A program made the translations under genes and the position numbers. Positions 1 through 5,423 of a stretch of DNA of 7,884 nt are shown piece after piece. How positions within the stretch are numbered: position 1 is the first letter of the stretch; each line of letters starts with the position of its first letter. This DNA is from an uncultured Anaerolineaceae bacterium. GTDB lineage: Bacteria > Chloroflexota > Anaerolineae > Promineifilales > Promineifilaceae. Below the pieces are notes generated by a model. It did not search any database and had not been told where the DNA came from. It saw nothing but the letters and a program-made list of their open reading frames with translations. The DNA is taken from NCBI GenBank assembly GCA_937967805.1, contig CALBTC010000531.1:1-7884 (forward strand), in the 5' to 3' direction.

Positions 1-623
1 AAATTGAGGCAAAAATCGCCTAAATTCGGGTTTCGCATTACACAGTTGCTTCGAGGCTTATTTGTCTTGTTTGATAAGGCTTTCAAACCTGTTTCATGAG
101 CTGCTACACCATCTTTTATAACGAGGGCAGATTTATAACTGAAAAATGATTCCTTATTTGTATCGAATGCAAGCCCGTCAATTTGCGCCAAAACAACTGG
201 AATACTTGCATGGTATCTTCCATGTTTATGATCTTCATAAGCTAAATTTAGAAGCCGTTCACGAGATGTGTGCTTCCAAACCCAAACTGCTTTCATCCGA
301 TGGCTATAAAGTTTAAAGTAATCGTCATCGAATTGGCTACAAATGTATTTTTCCGCTGCCTCAATATCAGCTTTTTGGTTTATTGCTAATGAATTCTCCA
401 TCAACGAAACGGACATATCCTCTGTTGCAATCCAACCATGTTTTGCAAATGTATCGTTAAATCTATCAGGAAGGGTTACTTGTACCTTTACTTCTTTCGT
501 AATTTCTCTGATTTGTTCTTCTAAACCCAAATTGAAGACGCCCAAATAGTTATTGATTAGAGCAAGATCATCGGCTTCTTCTAGCAATTTTTTTATATCT
601 TGATTATCAGATATTTTTGACAT
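1..623 (-). CDS. Uncharacterised protein, C-terminus cut by window edge
   Basis: Reading the minus strand from an ATG at 623-621, the frame stays open for 207 codons and leaves the window without a stop, so this is the N-terminal part of a longer protein. It begins MSKISDNQDIKKLLEEADDL. I see no signal peptide or membrane segment. The N-terminal 45 residues are charged and probably helical. A central segment with RMKAVWVWKHTSRERLLN (about residues 109-126) leads into KHGRYHASIPVVLAQIDGLAFD (about 132-153, split here only as a landmark). That last stretch looks like a helical segment shared by many hypothetical proteins, but I cannot name the family or a function. GC content is about 35-45% in the lines I counted, clearly below the 60-70% of moaC, which suggests acquired DNA. 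It is divergent from moaC. No convincing Shine-Dalgarno lies at normal distance; an AGGA is about 17 nt upstream of the ATG. Codon-by-codon reading makes the frame itself secure; the exact start is less so. Confidence 0.72.
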   Translation of the reverse strand, partial: MSKISDNQDIKKLLEEADDLALINNYLGVFNLGLEEQIREITKEVKVQVTLPDRFNDTFAKHGWIATEDMSVSLMENSLAINQKADIEAAEKYICSQFDDDYFKLYSHRMKAVWVWKHTSRERLLNLAYEDHKHGRYHASIPVVLAQIDGLAFDTNKESFFSYKSALVIKDGVAAHETGLKALSNKTNKPRSNCVMRNPNLGDFCLN

Positions 624-786
624 GATTATCGATCTTTCGATCCTGAATATGTGAATATTATTGCGTTGGTACTATGTAATCCTGCCAAGAACGACAAAAC
701 ACACAAAGACAGTATACAAATTTTTTCTTTGGCGACCAATTGCTTGACTGGCTTCCCACCAGATAGCTCACTATAATACAAACCCT
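624..786. other. Divergent AT-rich intergenic region
   Basis: This is the spacer between the minus-strand gene and moaC, and I see no ORF in it. The right end carries the moaC -10 box. On the minus strand, TTGGCA (688-683) followed by TAATAT (660-655) could be promoter-like, but the 22-nt spacing is too long to call. A small palindrome, ATCGA-TCTT-TCGAT, lies just upstream of the minus-strand start at about 628-641. Confidence 0.5.
772..777 (+). promoter_or_regulatory. -10 box of moaC, giving a near-leaderless transcript
   Basis: A perfect TATAAT hexamer ends 9 nt before the moaC ATG at 787. A normal start point about 7 nt downstream of the hexamer would leave only 2-3 untranslated bases, and there is no purine-rich ribosome binding site before the ATG. 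The best -35 word, TTGACT at 744-749, is 22 bp upstream, longer than the usual 16-18 bp. At 17 bp there is only TGGCTT (749-754). The promoter is therefore well supported at -10 and doubtful at -35. Confidence 0.55.
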
Positions 787-1263
787 ATGTCAAAGTTAAC
801 CCATCTGGATGAAGCCGGCCGGGCCCGCATGGTGGACGTGGGCGATAAAGCTGACACCGTGCGTGTGGCCGTTGCCCGTGGCTCCGTGAAAATGCAGCCG
901 GAAACGCTGGCCCTTATAATGGAAGGCAACATGAAAAAGGGGGACGTGCTGACGGTGGCCCAACTGGCCGGCATCATGGCTGCCAAGCGCACCAGCGACC
1001 TCATCCCCATGTGTCATCCGCTCATGCTCAGCCACGTGGCCGTCACCTGCACGCCCAACCCCGCCGCCAGCCGCATCGACATTGAAGCCACCGTACGGCT
1101 GACGGGCAAAACGGGGGTAGAAATGGAGGCGTTAACGGCCGTTTCCGTCGCCGCCCTCACCATTTATGACATGGCCAAAGCCGTCGATCGCGGCATGATC
1201 ATTGGCGATGTGCGCGTGGTGCAGAAGTCGGGCGGGAAGAGTGGAGACTGGCAACAGGAGTAA
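787..1263 (+). CDS. moaC: Cyclic pyranopterin monophosphate synthase MoaC
   Basis: MoaC acts after the radical-SAM enzyme MoaA. It rearranges 3',8-cyclo-7,8-dihydro-GTP into cyclic pyranopterin monophosphate, the first stable intermediate of molybdenum cofactor synthesis, in the cytoplasm. The 158-residue protein is full length for the family (about 160). It starts [18 protein letters not shown], a typical MoaC beginning. [14 protein letters not shown] (71-84) is the family signature, and [20 protein letters not shown] (110-129) is nearly invariant. From recalled E. coli MoaC, the catalytic-pocket residues fall at the same numbers here: Lys51, His77, Glu112, Glu114, Asp128 and Lys131. The Cys usually found in the DMCKA motif is Ala130. 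The start is chosen on homology; no Shine-Dalgarno precedes it, in line with the near-leaderless promoter. It is followed, across a repeat-filled spacer, by the moaD-moaE fusion, which acts at the next step of the pathway. Confidence 0.97.
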   Translation: MSKLTHLDEAGRARMVDVGDKADTVRVAVARGSVKMQPETLALIMEGNMKKGDVLTVAQLAGIMAAKRTSDLIPMCHPLMLSHVAVTCTPNPAASRIDIEATVRLTGKTGVEMEALTAVSVAALTIYDMAKAVDRGMIIGDVRVVQKSGGKSGDWQQE

Positions 1264-1264
1264 G

Positions 1265-1368
1265 CAGTATTCAGTGAAACAGTAATCAGTATTCAGTTTC
1301 TTTACTGATTACTGACCCACTGACCACTGACCCACTGACCACTGACCTACTGAATACTGAACACTGAA
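1265..1368. repeat. Nested inverted repeat built from ACTGA/TCAGT words
   Basis: Almost the whole moaC/moaD-moaE spacer is repetitive. The inner arms CAGTAATCAGTA (1280-1291) and TACTGATTACTG (1303-1314) are a perfect 12-bp inverted repeat with an 11-nt loop. The outer arms CAGTATTCAGT (1265-1275) and ACTGAATACTG (1349-1359) are a perfect 11-bp pair, and CAGTATTCAGT is directly repeated at 1287-1297. The right arm contains a 15-bp tandem unit, CCCACTGACCACTGA, twice in a row (1316-1345), followed by diverged 7-8-mers ending in ACTGA up to 1367. There is no T-run after the stem, so it is not an ordinary intrinsic terminator. It ends 5 bases before the next start codon. It could be an intergenic repeat element or an RNA structure that affects translation of the downstream gene. 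Confidence 0.85.
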
Positions 1369-1372
1369 AACA

Positions 1373-2095
1373 ATGGAAATTCAAATCAAACTATTCGCCA
1401 CGCTCAAAGATCGAGCGGGGACCAACAAAATCAATGTTACGGTTGAAGAACCGGCGACGGTGGCTACTTTGCTGGCAGCCACTGAGAAGGCTTACCCCAG
1501 CCTGGCAACGTCGCTGCCGATTGCTTTGGTGTCGGTGAACAAGGCGTTTGCGGGGAAGGATACGGCCGTCTCCCCCGGCGATGAAGTGGCTCTGTTCCCC
1601 CCCGTCAGCGGCGGCAGCGACGCAGAAGAGCTACCCCATCCAACCTATTTTGCCGTCACCACCGAGCCGCTGGACATTGACGCCATTCATGCCCACCTGA
1701 GCCGGCCAGAAATTGGCGCGATTGTCAGCTTCACCGGCTTTGTGCGCGGCCAAACCCAGCGGGACGGCCTGCCGCCGGAAACGTTGTATCTGGAATACGA
1801 AGCGTACAGCGAAATGGCCGAACTCAAAATGGCCCAAATCGCCCGCGAAATTTGGCAAAAGTGGCCGTTGGTGAGGGGCGTGGCGATTGTGCAGCGAATC
1901 GGCCGTTTGGACATTGGTGAAAATACCACCTTTGTCGCCTGCGCCAGCGGCCACCGCGACCAGGGCGTCTTTGACGCCGCCCGCTATGGCATCGACCGCC
2001 TTAAGGAAATTGTGCCCGTCTGGAAAAAAGAGGTGGGCGAGGATGAATCCATCTGGGTAGAAGGCGATTATCGCCCAACCGAAGCAGATAATTAG
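1373..2095 (+). CDS. Fused molybdopterin synthase, MoaD-MoaE (MoaX-like)
   Basis: Molybdopterin synthase inserts two sulfurs into cyclic pyranopterin monophosphate to make molybdopterin. Normally MoaD (the small ubiquitin-like sulfur carrier) and MoaE (the large subunit) are separate. This 240-residue protein holds both. Residues 1-81 are a complete MoaD domain ending FPPVSGG, and residues about 88-235 are MoaE with GAIVSFTGFVRG (115-126), RIGRLDIGENTTFVA (175-189) and LKEIVPVWKKE (210-220). By alignment with E. coli MoaE, Lys211 and Lys218 match the catalytic Lys119 and Lys126. The Gly80-Gly81 pair, which as a free C-terminus carries the thiocarboxylate, is internal and followed by Ser82. 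Activity should therefore need cleavage after Gly81, as described for mycobacterial MoaX. No frameshift or stop separates the halves. There is no Shine-Dalgarno before the ATG, which directly follows the repeat element. The linker is only a few residues (SDAEEL). Confidence 0.95.
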   Translation: MEIQIKLFATLKDRAGTNKINVTVEEPATVATLLAATEKAYPSLATSLPIALVSVNKAFAGKDTAVSPGDEVALFPPVSGGSDAEELPHPTYFAVTTEPLDIDAIHAHLSRPEIGAIVSFTGFVRGQTQRDGLPPETLYLEYEAYSEMAELKMAQIAREIWQKWPLVRGVAIVQRIGRLDIGENTTFVACASGHRDQGVFDAARYGIDRLKEIVPVWKKEVGEDESIWVEGDYRPTEADN

Positions 2096-2154
2096 AGATT
2101 GGAGAGTGGAGATTAAAATCAACGCCTAATCTTCACTCTCCAGTCTCCAATCTC
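2095..2154. repeat. Inverted repeat built from GGAGATT words
   Basis: The spacer after the moaD-moaE stop is a second repeat element, with a sequence unrelated to the first. The outer arms GAGATTGGAGA (2095-2105) and TCTCCAATCTC (2144-2154) are perfectly complementary. The inner arms GAGTGGAGATTA (2104-2115) and TAATCTTCACTC (2127-2138) match at 11 of 12 positions, leaving an 11-nt loop. Each arm is made of diverged 7-8-mers (GGAGATT-like on the left, its complement on the right). The element starts at the last base of the stop codon and ends 5 bases before the next ATG, so it occupies the place of a ribosome binding site. There is no T-run of terminator type after it. Confidence 0.85.
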
Positions 2155-2159
2155 AAACT

Positions 2160-2468
2160 ATGGAAAATTGGCAGGAACGGGCGCACCAATTCGCCCAAAA
2201 ACACAACTTATCCCACACTCCCGGTGTTTATGCATTAGATTTACTCAGTGAATTTGGCGAGGTTGCCAAAGAGCTGCTCAAAGCGACCGATTACGGTGCG
2301 CACGCCCCAATCGACAATCCAGCACTGGCCGATGAGTTAGGCGATCTACTCTATAGTTTGTGTGAATTGGCAACGGCCGTCAACGTAGACCTGGATCAAG
2401 CCCTCACCGCTGCCCTGGCCAAATATGAAGCCCGCTGGCAAGAAAAAGGGCATCCCGGCAGCCAATGA
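2160..2468 (+). CDS. MazG-like nucleotide pyrophosphohydrolase
   Basis: This is a 102-residue all-alpha protein of the MazG/dUTPase superfamily. Members hydrolyse nucleoside triphosphates to monophosphate and pyrophosphate, often cleaning up non-canonical or damaged nucleotides. The metal-binding pattern is clear: LLSEFGEVAKELLK gives Glu31-x2-Glu34, and LADELGDLLYSL gives Glu59-x2-Asp62 on the next helix. The length corresponds to a single-domain form, unlike the two-domain housekeeping MazG of about 260 residues. The exact substrate cannot be told from the sequence. No Shine-Dalgarno is seen before the ATG, which sits 5 bases after an inverted repeat. In-frame reading from this ATG gives a natural beginning (MENWQERAHQFAQKH). 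The stop lies 38 bases before fabF. Confidence 0.85.
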   Translation: MENWQERAHQFAQKHNLSHTPGVYALDLLSEFGEVAKELLKATDYGAHAPIDNPALADELGDLLYSLCELATAVNVDLDQALTAALAKYEARWQEKGHPGSQ

Positions 2469-2494
2469 TTTGCACCTCGTAATACAGCAATATT

Positions 2495-2500
2495 GGGAGA
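2495..2500 (+). promoter_or_regulatory. Shine-Dalgarno site of fabF
   Basis: GGGAGA lies 6 bases before the fabF ATG at 2507 and supports that start, which adds about 11 residues ahead of the conserved RVVITGMG. It is the clearest ribosome binding site in the six-gene run; the three genes before it have none. Confidence 0.7.
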
Positions 2501-2506
2501 AGAAGA

Positions 2507-3763
2507 ATGAACAACGAATCAAACAACCATCACAAACAGCATCGTGTCGTCATTACCGGCATGGGTTTAGTAACACCTCTGGGCCACAATTTGCTTGACA
2601 GTTGGGCCGCCATCAAAGCAGGTAAATCGGGCACCGGTGATTTTGTGGTGCTTAGTAAAGGCGAGCACGAGATGGGCACCATTTGTGAAGTAAAAGATTT
2701 TGACGCCGACGAATACCTGGGTCGCCGCGACGCCCGCCGCCGCGACCGCTTTCAGCAGCTGGCCACCGTCGCCGCCCGTGAAGCAATCAGCCATTCTGGG
2801 CTGGAAATCAACGACAACAACCGGGAGCGCATCGGCATAACGCTGGGCACCGGCGTAGGTGGCATTCAAACCCTGGTGGAGCAAGAGCATATCGTGCTGG
2901 AAAAAGGGCTGCGACGGGTCAGCCCCTTTGCCATTACTATGATCATGCCCAATGGCGCGGCCGGCATGATTGCCATCGACTATGGCATTCACGGGCCATC
3001 TACAACTATTACTACCGCCTGCGCCGCCGGCTGTGACGCCATTGGCCATGCCTTCCGTACCGTGCAGCGCGGCGAAATGGACACTATGCTGACCGGCGGC
3101 AGTGAATCCATCTTGGCCTCTGTGGCCATTGGTGGATTTGAACGAGCTGGGGCCACTTCCAGCAAGACAAACGGCACGCCGCAGCCTTTTGATAAAAATA
3201 GAGATGGCCTGGTTGTGGGTGAAGGCGCGGGGATGCTGATCATCGAAAGCTTGGAACATGCCCAGGCACGCGGCGCAACCATCTTTGCTGAACTGGTCGG
3301 CTACGGCCAAACGACTGACGCCCACCACATCACCGCCCCGGCTGAAGGCGGCGCAGGGGCCACCCGCGCCATTCTCAAAGCGCTGGAAGATGCTGGTCTA
3401 AGCGCGACTGATGTTGATTACATCAGCGCTCACGGCACGGCCACCCCTCTCAACGACGCCTCGGAAACGGCCGCAATCAAAGCCGCTCTTGGGGAACACG
3501 CTTATAATGTGGGCGTCAGCTCCACCAAATCGATGACGGGGCACATCATGGGGGCGACCGGAGCCATTGAAACCGTCTTTTGCACGATGGCCATTCAAGA
3601 CCAGGTGATGCCACCCACCATTAACTACGAAACGCCCGATCCCGAATGCGATCTGGACTACATTCCCAACACAGCCCGCCCGGCTAAAGTAGACGTGTGT
3701 ATTAACAACGCCTTTGGCTTTGGTGGGCACAACGCTGTGCTGGTTATCAAAAAGTTTCAATAA
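2507..3763 (+). CDS. fabF: Beta-ketoacyl-ACP synthase II FabF
   Basis: FabF condenses malonyl-ACP with an acyl-ACP in the elongation cycle of type II fatty acid synthesis. The 418-residue protein is the usual length. RVVITGMGLVTPLG (13-26) opens the thiolase fold. The active-site Cys172 sits in TTACAAGCDAIG, slightly different from the common TACATG. His309 is in SAHGTATPLND, Lys341 and His346 in STKSMTGHIMGATG, and the Gly-rich closing loop NNAFGFGGHNAVLV is at 400-413. Together these give the Cys-His-His triad of KAS I/II enzymes. The short N-terminal tail MNNESNNHHKQH is not conserved. The stop codon TAA is immediately followed by the ATG of rnc, so the two genes are almost certainly co-transcribed and translationally coupled. 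acpP, which often precedes fabF, is not present here; a MazG-like gene takes its place. Confidence 0.97.
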   Translation: MNNESNNHHKQHRVVITGMGLVTPLGHNLLDSWAAIKAGKSGTGDFVVLSKGEHEMGTICEVKDFDADEYLGRRDARRRDRFQQLATVAAREAISHSGLEINDNNRERIGITLGTGVGGIQTLVEQEHIVLEKGLRRVSPFAITMIMPNGAAGMIAIDYGIHGPSTTITTACAAGCDAIGHAFRTVQRGEMDTMLTGGSESILASVAIGGFERAGATSSKTNGTPQPFDKNRDGLVVGEGAGMLIIESLEHAQARGATIFAELVGYGQTTDAHHITAPAEGGAGATRAILKALEDAGLSATDVDYISAHGTATPLNDASETAAIKAALGEHAYNVGVSSTKSMTGHIMGATGAIETVFCTMAIQDQVMPPTINYETPDPECDLDYIPNTARPAKVDVCINNAFGFGGHNAVLVIKKFQ

Positions 3764-4465
3764 ATGAGTCGATTTACCGAACTGGAAAACAATCTGAATG
3801 TGCATTTCAAGGATTACTCCTTGCTGGCGCGGGCCTTGACGCACCGTTCCTACCTCAATGAAAATCCGGACGCAGCGCTGGAGGATAACGAGCGGCTGGA
3901 ATTTTTAGGGGATGCCGTACTTGATTTTATCGTCGGGGCCTACCTGTATCATCGTTTTCCAGAGATGGATGAAGGGGAACTAACCAGCCTGCGGGCGGCG
4001 CTGGTGCGGGCCAAAACGTTGGCCGGTTTTGCCCGGCAGTTGGAAATCGGCCGTTTTCTTCAGTTAGGCTACGGCGAGGCAGAACATGGCGGGCGAGAAC
4101 GCACGCCGCTGCTATGTGCCTCATTTGAAGCCGTCATTGGCGCCATTTACTTGGACCAGGGGCTGGCCCCCGTGAAATCGCTGGTAGAGCAGTTGATTAA
4201 CCCGGCGCTGGCCGAAATCATGGCCGAATCGCTGCACAAAGATGACAAAAGCGAGTTTCAGGTGTGGGCCCAGGCCCGCTACAACATCACCCCACATTAT
4301 GAGGTGACCGATACCAGCGGCCCTGACCACGCCAAGCAATTTACGGTCCAGGTGCTGCTGGGGGATGACGTGTGGGGTGAGGGCACAGGGCGCAGCAAGC
4401 AGGTGGCGGCCCAAGCCGCGGCCAAAGTGGCCATGGCCAAAGCGGAAGCGCTGGAAGACGCATGA
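3764..4465 (+). CDS. rnc: Ribonuclease III
   Basis: RNase III cuts double-stranded RNA, processing rRNA precursors and some mRNAs. The 233-residue protein has the usual two domains: the nuclease domain (about 1-152) and a double-stranded RNA-binding domain (about 162-230, from KSEFQVWAQ to QAAAKVAMAKA). The signature NERLEFLGDAVLDF (42-55) supplies Glu43, Glu46 and Asp50. Glu70 in MDEGELTSLRAALV and Glu122 in SFEAVIGAIYLDQG complete most of the set. At the position of E. coli Asp114 (motif ADxxEA) the sequence reads CASFEA, so this metal ligand appears to be Ala119. The rest of the motif is intact, and the gene shows no sign of decay. Its ATG directly abuts the fabF stop without a Shine-Dalgarno, implying translational coupling, and its last four bases overlap the next gene. 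Confidence 0.96.
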   Translation: MSRFTELENNLNVHFKDYSLLARALTHRSYLNENPDAALEDNERLEFLGDAVLDFIVGAYLYHRFPEMDEGELTSLRAALVRAKTLAGFARQLEIGRFLQLGYGEAEHGGRERTPLLCASFEAVIGAIYLDQGLAPVKSLVEQLINPALAEIMAESLHKDDKSEFQVWAQARYNITPHYEVTDTSGPDHAKQFTVQVLLGDDVWGEGTGRSKQVAAQAAAKVAMAKAEALEDA

Positions 4466-5301
4466 GACGCATTCTGATCACGGGGGGCAGCAGTTATCTA
4501 GGTCACCAGCTTGTGCCGCTGGCGTCACAGTCAGGCCACACCACTCATTACAGTTACCACCAAAATAAGCCATCCCTTCCCGCACAAGGACATTGGCTGG
4601 ATATTCGGGACGAAACGGCCGTGCGCAAACTTATATTCAAAACCCAGCCAGAGATTATCATCCACCTGGCCGGCTCAAACCGTGGCAATGAGATGACGGC
4701 CGTTATCCGCCAGGGTACTGGCAACATCATGTGGGCCGCACGGGAACTGGGTGCCCGGCTGATTCACCTCTCCACAGACAGCATCTTTCGTGGCGATGCG
4801 GCTCCTTATGGCGAAACGGCCGTACCCTCCCCGGTCAACGCCTACGGTCGGGCCAAAGCCGATGCCGAAGCCATTGTGCAGCAGCATCCCAACAGCGTCA
4901 TCGTGCGCACCTCGCTCATCTACAGCCTGCAAGCGATGGACCACGGCACGCGTTGGATGGCCGAGGCGCTGGCCAAAGGCGATCCGGTTACTCTGTTTAA
5001 CAACCAGGTGCGTAATCCCATTTGGATCGATAGCCTATGCCAGGCCATCTTGGAGCTGATAGATCATGAATATACAGGCATTCTCAATATTGCCGGCAAA
5101 CAGGCGTTAACCCGCGCCGATTTTGCCTTGAAGCTACTGGACTTTTGGCAGGTTCAACCGCGAGACAGTTTAACCATTGCACCCTCAAGCGGCAGCTGGC
5201 CATTGAATTGCGAATTGAGTTTGGAAAGGGTGACGGCCGTTCTACAGACACCACTCCCAGGCGTTGACCAGGTTCTTCAGCTGCATCCCACCAAGGGCTA
5301 G
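4462..5301 (+). CDS. RmlD-like NAD(P)-dependent sugar nucleotide reductase/epimerase
   Basis: This 279-residue protein is an extended short-chain dehydrogenase with a Rossmann fold. ILITGGSSYLGHQL (4-17) is the Gly-rich dinucleotide-binding loop. IIIHLAGSNRG (65-75) is the usual strand-4 motif. LIHLSTDSIFRGD (100-112) and Tyr128-x3-Lys132 in NAYGRAKAD give the Ser/Thr-Tyr-Lys active site. The layout and length (about 280-300) are closest to dTDP-4-dehydrorhamnose reductase (RmlD/RfbD), where the motif is STDYVFDG. Related reductases such as the MAT2B type share it, so the substrate is not certain. No other rhamnose genes are nearby. The ATG overlaps the rnc stop in an ATGA arrangement, so the two genes are translationally coupled. 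The gene is unusually rich in the ACGGCCGT palindrome (four copies), each encoding Thr-Ala-Val, at residues 52-54, 79-81, 119-121 and 258-260. Confidence 0.85.
   Translation: MRRILITGGSSYLGHQLVPLASQSGHTTHYSYHQNKPSLPAQGHWLDIRDETAVRKLIFKTQPEIIIHLAGSNRGNEMTAVIRQGTGNIMWAARELGARLIHLSTDSIFRGDAAPYGETAVPSPVNAYGRAKADAEAIVQQHPNSVIVRTSLIYSLQAMDHGTRWMAEALAKGDPVTLFNNQVRNPIWIDSLCQAILELIDHEYTGILNIAGKQALTRADFALKLLDFWQVQPRDSLTIAPSSGSWPLNCELSLERVTAVLQTPLPGVDQVLQLHPTKG
4615..4823. repeat. Cluster of ACGGCCGT palindromes
   Basis: Three exact copies of the self-complementary octamer ACGGCCGT lie within 209 bp, at 4615-4622, 4696-4703 and 4816-4823. A fourth in the same gene is at 5233-5240. Other copies in the window are at 1135-1142, 1562-1569, 2373-2380, 6318-6325 and 6412-6419. 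All lie inside coding sequence. I found none in the intergenic spacers. Confidence 0.85.
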
Positions 5302-5386
5302 CTCATAGTACTAATTACCTATTGTGCTGTTCGTGAAAGCTGTTTCTGGACTAGGGTTTCCACTGCATTAGCATCTCATTTACCCC
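5302..5386. other. Spacer between reductase gene and sigma factor promoter
   Basis: I see no ORF, no strong hairpin with a T-run and no repeat of the type found in the upstream spacers. If the six-gene run has a terminator here, it is not an obvious intrinsic one. Confidence 0.4.
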
Positions 5387-5416
5387 TTGACTTTTGTCGT
5401 TTGAATATGCTAGACT
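5387..5416 (+). promoter_or_regulatory. Sigma-70 type promoter of rpoD
   Basis: TTGACT (5387-5392) and TAGACT (5411-5416) are separated by 18 bp, and a TG at 5408-5409 gives an extended -10 (TGC-TAGACT). The predicted start point is near 5423, inside or just after a run of six C residues (5418-5423). The promoter would give a leader of about 160 nt. Its match to the housekeeping consensus suggests that the sigma factor transcribes its own gene. Confidence 0.6.
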
Positions 5417-5423
5417 GCCCCCC

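Noticed and set aside
343..549. Plus-strand frame of 68 codons in the left flank
   Set aside because: It lies entirely inside the longer minus-strand open frame 1-623, has no ribosome site and a low-complexity Ser/Phe-rich product. It is the antisense shadow of that gene.
1280..1314. Hairpin after moaC as an intrinsic terminator
   Set aside because: The stem is AT-rich and no T-run follows it, and the pathway partner lies directly downstream. Termination here is not supported.
1316..1367. Possible CRISPR-like array in the ACTGA repeats
   Set aside because: The units are 7-8 or 15 bp with no unique spacers of 30-40 bp, so it is a simple tandem array and not a CRISPR.
1631..2122. Minus-strand frame of 163 codons opposite the moaE part
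   Set aside because: It is an antisense shadow of a conserved domain, with no motif and no plausible start signals.
2567..3328. Minus-strand frame of 253 codons opposite fabF
   Set aside because: It is antisense to a fully conserved fabF; its product has no recognisable motif and reflects GC-rich codon third positions.
5406..5411. TATGCT as the -10 box of the rpoD promoter
   Set aside because: It is only 13 bp from TTGACT. TAGACT at 5411-5416, with an 18-bp spacer and an extended TG, fits better.
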